A program made the translations under genes and the position numbers. The notes under the pieces were generated by a model that searched no databases, was not told the origin of the DNA, and saw nothing but the letters and a program-made list of their open reading frames with translations. DNA of 34,998 nt, taken from Snodgrassella alvi. Its GTDB lineage: Bacteria; Pseudomonadota; Gammaproteobacteria; Burkholderiales; Neisseriaceae. The stretch spans positions 1 to 34,998 of the forward strand of contig NZ_MEIR01000036.1 in the NCBI RefSeq assembly GCF_002777825.1, given 5' to 3'. Shown piece after piece: positions 17,032 through 24,875 of the stretch (position 1 is its first letter; every line of letters starts with the position of its first letter).

Positions 17032-17157
17032 ATGAAAAAATTATTAGGAATCGGCGCTTTATTGGCTGCTGTAGCACTGTCAGCCTGTGCAACAACACAT
17101 TCTGCTACTAAAGAAGCTCCGTATAGCGATGTACAGGCCGCAGTAGAATCTAATTAA
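17032..17157 (+). CDS. Very small lipoprotein (41 residues)
   Basis: ATG 17032 has AAAGGA with a short spacer of 7 nt (CACTATA). MKKLLGIGALLAAVALSAC ends in the lipobox LSAC (Cys19). The mature part is 23 residues (CATTHSATKEAPYSDVQAAV then ESN). It lies 180 bp after the first small lipoprotein gene and is followed by a very stable terminator that closes the group. The shared signal, length and C-terminal YSDVQAAVES / YGQLKSGVES pattern suggest a gene pair. No known family is recognised. Confidence 0.75.
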   Translation: MKKLLGIGALLAAVALSACATTHSATKEAPYSDVQAAVESN

Positions 17158-17170
17158 TTGTTGTATTGAT

Positions 17171-17225
17171 CAAAAGTGGTTGTGTTTGCCAGAAATTTTT
17201 ATCTGGCGAATGCAATCACTTTTTT
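17171..17225 (+). terminator. Long-stem intrinsic terminator after the small lipoprotein genes
   Basis: A 19-bp stem starting AGTGGTTGTGTTTGCCAGA (17175-17193) pairs throughout with 17202-17220, using four G-U wobbles and no mismatch, with loop AATTTTTA and then TTTTTT. Flanking AAAA on the left could make it work on both strands. The wobble-only differences between arms suggest the stem is under selection as RNA. Confidence 0.87.
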
Positions 17226-17691
17226 GGTTTATAGATTTGATTGTACAGATTTGCAATCTGGCTGTTGCTATAGTCATGGTTGTAACTGGCCTGTTAAGAA
17301 AGATATAGAAAAATATAACAACAGGTACTGCTATCTGGTCTGGATTTTGATGATGGCTAAGTGCCAAATTTGGGGAAATGCAGGCAGATTTGAAGTTTTA
17401 TTTTGAAATATCAGCGAATGCTTTGTTTTCTGTATACAGAAAATCAGGAAATGGCCACCTTGCATTCCCACTGTTATCCGCAAAATGTCTGATTGGCAGG
17501 TTTTTGTTAAGAGGGATATATGACTGTATGCATTTTATTTACCAGAACAGTTTCAAATTTTATATAAACGTTTAATTTTACCAGCCGGTAGCAATATAGC
17601 TAGTTGGCTGGCTTAAATCATTATTACTATAGCTGCCTTAAATCTGAGACTGTGAACGTGATCTTGAATAAGGCAGCACTAGTTTGTAATT
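17226..17691. other. Non-coding gap with two hairpins next to the exported-protein gene
   Basis: No gene is supported. Two inverted repeats lie towards the right end. CCAGCC...GGCTGG with inner TAGC/GCTA covers 17581-17611. A perfect 9-bp GCTGCCTTA/TAAGGCAGC pair with a 28-nt loop covers 17632-17677, just 15 bp after the stop of the leftward gene. Neither has a T tract; they may act as 3'-end processing or weak termination signals. Confidence 0.45.
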
Positions 17692-18303
17692 TTAGTGGTC
17701 AGCAGATTCTTCTACGTTAACTAATGGTGTAGTTGAGCCATCTGCATTTACTTCCAGCAGAATAACGCCACACTGGGCAGATGTGGAAGCAGCAATAGCT
17801 TCGTAATCTCTACCTGGTCTGGCCACAAATGTGAGCTTATTACTCTGGCATGATGGCTGATAAGTAATTATTTTGCCATCATGGTGGGTATCGTTAACAT
17901 TAGTTAGGCCGATAATTGCATTGGATATGGTAATGGGTACGTTGGCCGGGATGGAGAATTCACGGTAGTACAGTTTAGATAGATTGTGATTATGCTGCCT
18001 CATGGTATCCAGCGTATTCGTGGCTGGTATGCCGATGGTGCTATTACGGGCTACGCCCAACATGGAAGCAAACGCACCGCCCATATTGCCGCCGGTTGAT
18101 TCTTTGACCACATGTCCCTGAAAACGGTATTTCATATTGGTAGGCTTGCCATTTTGCCCGAATATACGTATCCGCGCCTGTGGTGTTGCACCATCCGGCG
18201 CATCCTGTGCCATGGCAAGATTAAAGTTTAGGCTTAATAAGGTACTGATTATGATAAATTTAATCAGCTTTGGTTTAGATTTGATTTTTGGGGTAATAAA
18301 CAT
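17692..18303 (-). CDS. Exported protein of unknown function, 203 residues
   Basis: A signal peptide is clear: basic start (KIKSKPKLIK), hydrophobic core FIIISTLLSLNF, and AMA cleavage after residue 32, leaving a mature protein of about 171 residues. It begins QDAPDGATPQARIRIFGQNG, a beta-strand-like opening. A glycine-rich stretch GGNMGGAFASMLGVA (about 72-86) follows, then IGIPATNTLDTM and YYREFSIPANVPITI. Two cysteines, in PSCQSN and SAQCGV, could form a disulfide in the periplasm. I do not recognise the family. It resembles small periplasmic or surface lipocalin-size proteins only in general design. It stands alone, with decayed-looking DNA upstream. Confidence 0.72.
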   Translation of the reverse strand: MFITPKIKSKPKLIKFIIISTLLSLNFNLAMAQDAPDGATPQARIRIFGQNGKPTNMKYRFQGHVVKESTGGNMGGAFASMLGVARNSTIGIPATNTLDTMRQHNHNLSKLYYREFSIPANVPITISNAIIGLTNVNDTHHDGKIITYQPSCQSNKLTFVARPGRDYEAIAASTSAQCGVILLEVNADGSTTPLVNVEESADH

Positions 18304-19133
18304 ATGGCAACTCAGAGAATAACTTTGTTGGAAAAAACAGCTTAAAGTGATGCGATAAAATTATTTAACAAATATTACTATTATTTTTATATAAACAAAA
18401 CAAAATTTCGCCATCTCATGAGTTTATTGGCGGAAGATTTACCTGCATTAAGAATTCTCTAGCTAAGTGATTAAGCCAAATTCGTCTCAATAAGCTTATA
18501 TGCAAGCTATTCATATCGGTTGTGCCATTGCCAGCATGGGTGTAATCAGAGCTGGTTTTGATATGCATAATTCATGATTATTGCTAATTATTTGTACGCA
18601 TCGCGACAGTATTAATCATAGAAAATTTATTGGCGGTTTATCACGCGGCAACGGCGAGGCTAAGTACAGAAATCATTTCCGAGCATGGTATGGTAATGTT
18701 GCGGGATTGTATCCGTGCTGAATGGATATTTATATGCTACACCAGCACGTTGCTGATATCGGGATTATAGGATGATTGATGTCAGAGAAAATAAACGTGT
18801 ATGCCTGCATCACACATAATCAGACAAAATAAAAACGTCAACAGATGATTTCATGCTGGTTATTGGTGACGCAGTGGCTGCGGTATTCAATGGTATTACC
18901 ATCAATAAATATAATCAGCATCTGCCTGATGGAATGCAAATTTACTTTAATAACCGCAATCAAAACCTGTATACGATTCTACTCAGGCACTTAAGCGCTA
19001 ACCGATAGATACATACCCCATACGTGCTGCGTTGATGCTCATGAAATCACCTCATAATGAGGATACTCAAAGCCACCATTACTCGAACCTACAGCCTCTA
19101 ACGACTTGTCAAGATTTTTGTCACACATAGAAA
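18304..19133. other. Gene-poor gap with coding-like remnants
   Basis: No intact gene is supported. Stretches read like broken protein-coding DNA. One frame at 18620-18765 gives a plausible run (AVYHAATARLSTEIISEHG) without a start. Another, open from 18820 with ATG 18853 and stop at 19008, reads MLVIGDAVAAVFNGITINKY and then NQHLPDGMQIYFNN and further to a TAG. The latter has protein-like composition but no ribosome site. Interspersed stops and the lack of starts suggest a decayed accessory gene or mobile element. Confidence 0.4.
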
Positions 19134-19188
19134 TAGCCCTATATTCAATTTTTTAACTTCATTGTTAAGAAAATTAAACATAGGGCTA
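19134..19188. repeat. 55-nt near-perfect inverted repeat
   Basis: The left arm TAGCCCTATATTCAATTTTT (extended by TAAC) pairs with the right arm ending AAACATAGGGCTA over about 24 positions, with two substitutions and a one-base bulge, and a loop TTCATT. It sits between decayed DNA and the tldD terminator. It has no T tract of its own outside the stem. It could be the terminator of a lost gene, a REP/MITE-like element, or an insertion-element end. Confidence 0.6.
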
Positions 19189-19218
19189 ATATATAAGTTA
19201 CACCTATAGCCAAATTAA

Positions 19219-19256
19219 AACAAAAACGGGCACAGAAATTCACGCCCGTTTTTGTT
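19219..19256 (-). terminator. Bidirectional intrinsic terminator after tldD
   Basis: AACAAAAACGGGC (19219-19231) and GCCCGTTTTTGTT (19244-19256) form a perfect 13-bp stem with a 12-nt loop. The A/T tract is part of the stem, so it can serve either strand; for tldD it lies 18 bp past the stop. Confidence 0.9.
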
Positions 19257-19273
19257 CACTGGTTTGGTGCTGA

Positions 19274-20725
19274 TTAGGTTTGGCTACCGCCAACGGTAAG
19301 ACCAGCATCAATACGCAAAGTGGGCTGCCCTACACCTACCGGAACGCTCTGGCCATCTTTACCACATACGCCTACACCACTATCCAGACTGGTGTTATTA
19401 CCAATCATACTGACGTGTTTTAATACCTCAGGGCCGCTGCCGATGATGGTGGCTCCTTTAACCGGATACTGTAGCTTACCATTTTCAACCCACCATGCCT
19501 CCGAAGCACTGAATACAAACTTGCCGCTGGTAATGTCTACCTGTCCACCACCAAAATTTACTGCATATAAACCTTTGTCAACAGAAGCAATAATTTCTTC
19601 TGGATTAAGCTGGCCATTTTCCATATAAGTATTGGTCATACGGGGCATGGGTGCTGAAGCATAGTTTTCACGCCGGCCATTACCGGTAACCGGTACACCC
19701 ATCAGGCGGGCATTGGTTTCGTCTTGCAAATAACCACATAAAATACCGTCTTCAATCAGCACAGTACGTCTGGTAGCATTACCTTCATCATCAATGTTCA
19801 GAGAGCCACGGCGTTCGGCAATATTGCCCTGATCCACCACTGTAACCCCTTTGGCGGCAACACGTTCACCCAGCCGGCCGGCAAATGCACTGGTGCCCTT
19901 GCGGTTAAAATCACCTTCCAAACCATGACCAACGGCTTCATGTAATAAAACACCCGGCCAGCCGTTACCCAATACCACCGTCATCGAGCCTGCTGGTGCC
20001 GGGCGCGCCTCCAAATTAGTTAGCGCCTGAGCCACGGCCGTATCCACATACGATTTGAGCATGGTTTCATCAAAATAGCCCAAGTCAAAGCGGCCGCCAC
20101 CGCCACTGCTGCCCTGTTCACGCCGCTCACCCTGTTTGGCAATTACCGTCACCGACAAGCGCACCAGCGGACGGATATCAGTATGTATCCGTCCATCCAG
20201 CCGAGCCAGATAAATCAGCTCGTGTTCGCATACTAGCCCGGCCATTACTTGTACAATGCGCGGATCTGCTGCTTTTGCCAGTGTTTCCACCCGCTGCAAT
20301 AAAGCCACTTTCGCTGCCGCATCCAGACTTAGCATAGGATTAGCCATACCATACAGTGGCTTGGCCAGCGGTGGCATAGTCAGGCCAACTGAACGCTGCT
20401 GCCCGGCCTGACCAATCGCCCGTACTGCCTGCGCAGCATTGATTAATGCCTGTACATTCAGATTATCGGCATAGGCGAATGCCGTTTTTTCCCCACTTAC
20501 CGCGCGTACCCCCACGCCCTGCTCAATCTGAAAACTGCCTGATTTCACCATACCTTCTTCCAGATGCCAGCTTTCATAAGTACTGCGCTGGCAGTAAATG
20601 TCAGCATAATCAATATGGTGTGCACCCATCAGCGACAGTGCATGAGTAAAATCAGCCACTGCCAGCTCGTTATCGGCCAGTAGCTGTTGGTGAACAAGTT
20701 GAGCGGTTTGAGTAGAGATAGGCAT
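19274..20725 (-). CDS. tldD: Metalloprotease TldD
   Basis: This is a subunit of about 483 residues of the cytoplasmic TldD/TldE protease, which digests unfolded peptides and, in known systems, matures microcin B17 or degrades CcdA antitoxin. The zinc motif HEAVGH lies at 262-267 (WPGVLLHEAVGHGLEGD). The conserved C-terminal VPVGVGQPTLRIDAGLTVGG completes the family pattern. The ATG at 20725 (MPISTQTAQL) is preferred for length; a GTG at 20758 would add 11 hydrophobic residues. No tldE partner is nearby, which is usual in this family. The upstream region (20726-21115) also contains the Fur box and sRNA candidate on the other strand; the box is a palindrome and might influence tldD too. Confidence 0.93.
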   Translation of the reverse strand: MPISTQTAQLVHQQLLADNELAVADFTHALSLMGAHHIDYADIYCQRSTYESWHLEEGMVKSGSFQIEQGVGVRAVSGEKTAFAYADNLNVQALINAAQAVRAIGQAGQQRSVGLTMPPLAKPLYGMANPMLSLDAAAKVALLQRVETLAKAADPRIVQVMAGLVCEHELIYLARLDGRIHTDIRPLVRLSVTVIAKQGERREQGSSGGGGRFDLGYFDETMLKSYVDTAVAQALTNLEARPAPAGSMTVVLGNGWPGVLLHEAVGHGLEGDFNRKGTSAFAGRLGERVAAKGVTVVDQGNIAERRGSLNIDDEGNATRRTVLIEDGILCGYLQDETNARLMGVPVTGNGRRENYASAPMPRMTNTYMENGQLNPEEIIASVDKGLYAVNFGGGQVDITSGKFVFSASEAWWVENGKLQYPVKGATIIGSGPEVLKHVSMIGNNTSLDSGVGVCGKDGQSVPVGVGQPTLRIDAGLTVGGSQT

Positions 20726-20906
20726 GAGCAATAAAAGGTTGAGTTGTGACAAAAGCACAAACAGGGAAATGGTTTAACCAAAATACAATTGTGGGCAATT
20801 ATACCGAAAACAAGCTGCTTCTGTGTGACAGCCATCTATCGTATCAAAGGCAGAAGCAGAATTGTTTTAGTGACAGAAAAAAACATTATGTAAAAACCAC
20901 TACAAT

Positions 20907-20925
20907 GATATTGATAATTATTATC
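20907..20925. promoter_or_regulatory. Fur box (iron-responsive operator)
   Basis: GATATTGATAATTATTATC matches the 19-bp Fur consensus GATAATGATAATCATTATC at 17 of 19 positions, and the next bases (ATTATG) continue the alternating pattern. It lies inside the promoter described next, overlapping its -35 and spacer, which is the classical geometry for iron-dependent repression. Confidence 0.75.
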
Positions 20926-20938
20926 ATTATGTTATAAT
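20911..20938 (+). promoter_or_regulatory. Sigma-70 promoter overlapping the Fur box
   Basis: TTGATA (20911-20916) and TATAAT (20933-20938) are separated by 16 bp. Only one base of each of the two consensus hexamers at most is off (TTGACA to TTGATA). Transcription would start near 20945 and run rightward, away from tldD and against galE, with no ORF before a terminator at 21056-21095. Confidence 0.7.
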
Positions 20939-20944
20939 ATGTTT

Positions 20945-21095
20945 TACCAGTTAGTTAGCGATAGTTAACCGGTAACGACCTCAAGCATATTTAAACTATA
21001 TTCAGGAGCGGCCTAGCGATTAGCGTTAAATTTTGCATCAAAACTCAAAAACCGAAAACACCAAACCCACTGATATTTCAGTGGGTTTGGTGTTT
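20945..21095 (+). ncRNA. Candidate Fur-regulated small RNA (about 150 nt)
   Basis: The unit has a near-consensus promoter with embedded Fur box, about 110 nt without a start codon followed by a useful frame, and a perfect 18-bp terminator. This is the architecture of iron-stress sRNAs such as RyhB of enterobacteria and NrrF of Neisseria, both made when Fur is released under iron limitation and both lowering synthesis of iron-containing proteins. Inside are two related motifs, TTAGCGATAGTTAA (from about 20957) and CTAGCGATTAGCGTTAA (from about 21013), and an A-rich unpaired stretch (CATCAAAACTCAAAAACCG) before the terminator that would suit Hfq binding. I cannot show homology to NrrF from memory of its sequence, so the name is withheld. 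The 5' end is inferred from the -10 position. Confidence 0.6.
21056..21095. terminator. Bidirectional terminator between the sRNA candidate and galE
   Basis: AAACACCAAACCCACTGA (21056-21073) pairs perfectly with TCAGTGGGTTTGGTGTTT (21078-21095), 18 bp with a 4-nt loop. On the minus strand it lies 20 bp after the galE stop and is followed by TCGGTTTTTG. On the plus strand it would end the sRNA with GTTT inside the stem. Confidence 0.92.
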
Positions 21096-21115
21096 AAAAA
21101 ACAGAGTTTCAGCAA

Positions 21116-22144
21116 TCATGCCAAATCATCACGGCCATAACCTTGTGGATTGAGCTCTTGCCAGCGCCAGGCATCGGCCATCATACAGGACAGATCACGC
21201 TGCGCCTGCCAGCCTAATTCCTGTGCAGCGCGCTCAGGATTAGCATAGCAGCTAGCTATGTCGCCGGCGCGGCGCGGAACAATCTGATAGGGAATTTTCT
21301 GGCCGCTGGCTGCTTCAAAAGCGCGCACAATTTCCAATACCGAATAGCCCTGACCCGTACCCAGATTGTAAATATGTACACCCGGCCGATTGCCTGTAGC
21401 GCGCATAGCACTTAAATGCCCATCAGCCAGATCCATCACATGAATATAATCACGTACACCCGTACCATCGGCAGTAGGATAATCATCACCAAATACCGAT
21501 AATTGTGCCAGCTTGCCTACCGCTACCTGACAGATATACGGCAGCAGATTATTCGGAATCCCATTCGGGTCTTCACCGATCAGGCCGGATTCATGCGCAC
21601 CTACCGGATTGAAATAGCGCAATAATGTCATACTCCAGCGCGCATCTGCCGCCTGTATATCCATTAACATCCGCTCCACCATATATTTGGACGTGCCATA
21701 TGGATTGGTGGTGCCGCCGGTAGCAGCACTTTCATCAATCGGCACCGTAGCCGGCGTACCATACACCGTGGCAGAAGAACTGAACACCAGATTAAATACC
21801 CCAGCTTTAGCCATTTCTTCCACCAGAATCAAACTACCACCAACATTATTGTCATAATATTTCAATGGCTCGCGCACACTTTCACCTACTGCTTTCAAGC
21901 CGGCAAAATGCAATACATGCTCAATACAGTGCCGGGCAAAAATATCTTGCAGCAAACCGCGATCACGAATATCCCCCTGATAAAAAGCTACTTCTTTACC
22001 AGTAATCCGAGTTAAACGCTGCAATACCGCAGGTGAAGCATTGCACAGATTATCAATAATAACCACATCGTGGCCGGCATTGAGTAATTGTATAGTAGTA
22101 TGCGAGCCGATAAAGCCGGCACCGCCTGTTACCAGAATGGCCAT
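21116..22144 (-). CDS. galE: UDP-glucose 4-epimerase GalE
   Basis: This is a 342-residue cytoplasmic short-chain dehydrogenase-type epimerase interconverting UDP-glucose and UDP-galactose for lipooligosaccharide or capsule sugars and the Leloir pathway. The NAD-binding motif TGGAGFIG lies at 6-13. The catalytic Ser124 (FSSSATVYG), Tyr149 and Lys153 (NPYGTSKYM) occupy the same numbers as in E. coli GalE. The substrate loop [14 protein letters not shown] is present. ATG 22144 has GGAT 5-6 nt upstream. It is monocistronic, with a perfect terminator. No galT or galK is near, as expected where GalE mainly serves surface glycans. Confidence 0.95.
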   Translation of the reverse strand: MAILVTGGAGFIGSHTTIQLLNAGHDVVIIDNLCNASPAVLQRLTRITGKEVAFYQGDIRDRGLLQDIFARHCIEHVLHFAGLKAVGESVREPLKYYDNNVGGSLILVEEMAKAGVFNLVFSSSATVYGTPATVPIDESAATGGTTNPYGTSKYMVERMLMDIQAADARWSMTLLRYFNPVGAHESGLIGEDPNGIPNNLLPYICQVAVGKLAQLSVFGDDYPTADGTGVRDYIHVMDLADGHLSAMRATGNRPGVHIYNLGTGQGYSVLEIVRAFEAASGQKIPYQIVPRRAGDIASCYANPERAAQELGWQAQRDLSCMMADAWRWQELNPQGYGRDDLA

Positions 22145-22838
22145 AAACTATCCGTAATGATTTTTGAACAAAATAAAGTAATAACCAGAAATCAGGCAGT
22201 AGTGCGCCACCTGTTTAGTCTGGCTACATCAATTAAAAACACATGTGTGAGCAGCATCCTGTAATTATAGCCTGATTGTATTAAACCGAGATTAGATTAA
22301 TAAAGAGTGATTAATTTATAGCGGCAAAGGATGCTAGCCAGCATCGAAACGCAACAGCATAATCTACCTGAATAAGCATTGACATCTGTGTATGATGATT
22401 ATTCAAGAAGTTTTTAACCAACACTTATTGCAAATAATGACTATTTATCAGCAGCAGACTATTTACACCCTTTATTAACTGGTGTACATTTACCTTACCT
22501 AACTACTGCTAGAGCTAGCAGTTAATCAATTGTCAGCAATGTATTATTCTTATATCGTAGCTGTATTTATTTTCTTTCTTTCCACAACCTCAAAAGCAGC
22601 CCGATACGGGGCAGACTGTGCATGTTTATTTCTTTTTCAAATAAAGAAAAATTATTTTTTTGAAGAAAAACACACAAAATTGTGTGCTATCTGATTACAG
22701 ATTATATTTATTTAATATGCTTATCAAATTAGTTTTGCATAAAAATCATTGACTAATCAATATTCATTATGCATAAATAATCTGAATAAGTCCTATATCA
22801 TATTTTATTAATGTTTATAACTACACAGATTTAGACAA
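22145..22838. other. AT-rich non-coding region upstream of the LRR genes
   Basis: There are 694 bp without a supportable gene. The left part should hold the galE promoter. The right part is strongly AT-rich and contains CACACAA-AA-TTGTGTG (22671-22686) and the larger dyad at 22736-22773. A TACCTGAA string at 22363-22370 resembles the ends of uptake-like sequences found after the LRR genes. The change in composition marks the border of an accessory block. Confidence 0.5.
22736..22773. promoter_or_regulatory. Dyad-symmetric element upstream of the first LRR gene
   Basis: TGCATAAaaatcATTGA and TCAATattcaTTATGCA face each other around CTAA, with 12 of 17 positions paired in two blocks. A TTGACT (-35-like, 22750-22755) lies in the middle, so a repressor bound here could block a promoter reading to the LRR gene 65 bp away. 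No regulator is identified. Confidence 0.3.
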
Positions 22839-24548
22839 ATGGAAAAATTTATCAAAATACTGGATGAAAAAGGCATTAGATATACAGTTGTAAATGACGC
22901 TATCAGCGTATATCAAAACCTGGATTTTTTTCAAACCAATCTTAAAGATTTACCCGATAATTTAACAGTTTATGGTGGTCTAACCTTATCTTCTACTAAA
23001 ATAAAAAAGCTGCCAGATAATTTGACTGTTCAAGGGAAATTGTGCTTAGGACGTACACAAATAAAAGAACTACCGGCAGATTTAAAGGTTGGCGGTTATC
23101 TGTATTTGAGTTATACCGATATTACAATCTTGCCAGAAGATTTAACAGTTAATGGTGATTTGAGTATACATTGCACTAAAATTGAGAAATTGCCAGAAAA
23201 TTTAACTGTAGTCGGTAATCTTGACGCTTCAGAAACCGCCATTACCAAATTGCCAGACAAATTTAATATAAAAGGTAGTATATGTGTGAAAGATAGCCAG
23301 ATCAATATCTTACCTGATAATTTGCAGATAAATGGTGATCTGGATTTAAGCAATACACAAATTAATCAACTTCCGGCAAATCTTAATGTGGCCGGCAACC
23401 TGAATCTGCACAATACTAGAATAAGCAAACTTCCTGATGATCTAGTTGTAGGGGGAAGTCTGTATTTAAGCAATACTGATATTGAAAAATTGCCGCCTAA
23501 TCTAACTATCAATAGAAATTTGACTCTGGATGGCACAAAAATAAAAAAATTACCGGAAAATCTTACAGTAAACGGCTGGCTGTCCTTGGCAGACACAAAA
23601 ATCTATCAACTATTGAAAAATTATAATGGCACATTTAATAAACTGAATTTAACCTTTTACCGCCTAAAGAAGCTGCCAGATAATATAAGAATAAGAAATG
23701 ATTTAAATCTGGAATTTTCCGATATCAAAAAATTGCCAGACAATCTAAGCATAAATGGTGATTTAATTCTGGCGGAGTCTGGGATTGAAAAATTGCCAAA
23801 AAATTTAAGTGTAGGCGGAGCACTATATCTTGAATACACAGATATTAAAAAGCTGCCCAAAAACCTTAGCGTTGGCGGTACCCTCAACCTGCAAGGTACC
23901 AAAGTTAAAAAATTACCCAAAAATTTCAATGTTAAAAGTGGGCTGGATATCAGTTTTACCGCAATAGACAGACTACCGGAAAATCTGCAAGAAATAAATA
24001 AACTGATTTTAACTGGTACCAAAATCAGAAATTTACCTGATAATCTGCGCATAGAAACTGATTTAAGAATAAGCGAAAGCAAAATAAACAAATTGCCAGA
24101 CAATTTATATGTAGGTGATACACTGGATATCAGCAAAACCAAAATTAAATCTTTGCCAGCAGGTTTGAAAGTAGGAAAATGCATAATACTGCATGACACT
24201 AAAATCAGTAAATTGCCGAATAATTTGAAACTTACTCATGGCATAAATATAAAAAATACTGCCATCAGATATTTGCCTGAAAATCTGGATGTCAGATGGC
24301 TACGCCTGAGCCTTAACAAGATAAAAAACATTGCCTATCGAAAAAACTGTACTTCTACAAAGAAAACGATTTTTTCTGCCTATCTGCATGAAGAATTTAA
24401 AATTTTTATGAATGAATTCCTCATTGGCAATCTGGAACAATTCGAACAGTATGCTGACAAAGAGTTTTACAAGCCAGAAGCCAGTGAACTTAAACAGGCC
24501 GCAAGAGATTGTGTCGCACAGTTGCAGCAAAAACTATCTGTTAAATAA
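22839..24548 (+). CDS. Leucine-rich repeat protein, 569 residues (paralogue 1)
   Basis: This is almost entirely LRR: about 23 consecutive units of 20 residues with consensus KKLPDNLTVNGDLDLSNTKI, from about residue 34 to 490. A short N-terminal cap (MEKFIKILDEKGIRYTVVND) and a non-repeat C-terminal cap of about 80 residues (AYLHEEFKIFMNEFLIGNLE, then KQAARDCVAQLQQKLSVK) complete it. One unit (LLKNYNGTFNKLNLTFYRL) is irregular. There is no signal peptide, membrane helix or LPxTG, so the protein is cytoplasmic or leaves by a route without an N-terminal signal. The repeats differ from the classical LxxLxLxxN type and resemble the 20-residue LPxxL units of YopM/IpaH effectors, but no NEL ubiquitin-ligase domain follows. 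The target and function are unknown; a protein-binding scaffold is the family expectation. It is AT-rich compared with galE. The second paralogue follows 327 bp later. Confidence 0.85.
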   Translation: MEKFIKILDEKGIRYTVVNDAISVYQNLDFFQTNLKDLPDNLTVYGGLTLSSTKIKKLPDNLTVQGKLCLGRTQIKELPADLKVGGYLYLSYTDITILPEDLTVNGDLSIHCTKIEKLPENLTVVGNLDASETAITKLPDKFNIKGSICVKDSQINILPDNLQINGDLDLSNTQINQLPANLNVAGNLNLHNTRISKLPDDLVVGGSLYLSNTDIEKLPPNLTINRNLTLDGTKIKKLPENLTVNGWLSLADTKIYQLLKNYNGTFNKLNLTFYRLKKLPDNIRIRNDLNLEFSDIKKLPDNLSINGDLILAESGIEKLPKNLSVGGALYLEYTDIKKLPKNLSVGGTLNLQGTKVKKLPKNFNVKSGLDISFTAIDRLPENLQEINKLILTGTKIRNLPDNLRIETDLRISESKINKLPDNLYVGDTLDISKTKIKSLPAGLKVGKCIILHDTKISKLPNNLKLTHGINIKNTAIRYLPENLDVRWLRLSLNKIKNIAYRKNCTSTKKTIFSAYLHEEFKIFMNEFLIGNLEQFEQYADKEFYKPEASELKQAARDCVAQLQQKLSVK

Positions 24549-24573
24549 TATCTGCTGGTCTATGTGGTTGTTC

Positions 24574-24609
24574 AATTCAGGTAGTCATCAACTGATGGTT
24601 ACCTGAATT
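24574..24609 (+). terminator. Hairpin after LRR gene 1, probable terminator or uptake-sequence pair
   Basis: AATTCAGGTA and TACCTGAATT form a 10-bp stem, and inside it CATCA/TGATG pair again around a 2-nt loop. It lies 26 bp after the stop codon. Only TTT at the foot follows, so termination would be non-canonical. The right arm GGTTACCTGAA resembles Neisseriaceae DNA-uptake sequences, which often sit as inverted pairs after genes. Confidence 0.5.
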
Positions 24610-24626
24610 TAGCCAAATAATAAACC

Positions 24627-24698
24627 ACTAAATTCAGGCTGGCAGAGATTGTATAGCGTAATATTGATGTTGTTAGCAGCATAGATAAACAGCCTGAA
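24627..24698. repeat. 72-bp element with inverted ends, copy 1
   Basis: CACTAAATTCAGGCTGGCAG opens the element and AACAGCCTGAA closes it; TTCAGGCTG and CAGCCTGAA are perfect 9-bp inverted ends. The middle contains TAATATTGATG and GCAGCATAGATAA. A related copy lies after the second LRR gene at 26871-26944. Confidence 0.6.
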
Positions 24699-24875
24699 AA
24701 TATATACAAATACCCACTTAGCATTATTATATATAATCTATTTTAGAATTTAATCATTCAGCCTGATATAAGCTTTAGTAGCCGAAAAATAATCATCCAT
24801 TACCCCGGATTCTAGTGCATTAAATCGGCTTAATTTTTATTAACAACCTAAGTTAAAAGCACAGAAAACTAAATC

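Larger units (their letters stand above)
24549..24875. other. Spacer between the LRR genes
   Basis: There are 327 bp without a gene. It holds a strong hairpin right after the first LRR stop (24574-24609), a 72-bp element with TTCAGGCTG/CAGCCTGAA ends (24627-24698), and AT-rich sequence that should contain the promoter of the second LRR gene, whose ribosome site is weak. Confidence 0.55.

Noticed and set aside
22671-22686. CACACAA-AA-TTGTGTG palindrome
   Set aside because: It is short, in AT-rich DNA, has no T tract or known operator match, and is not placed to control a gene start.
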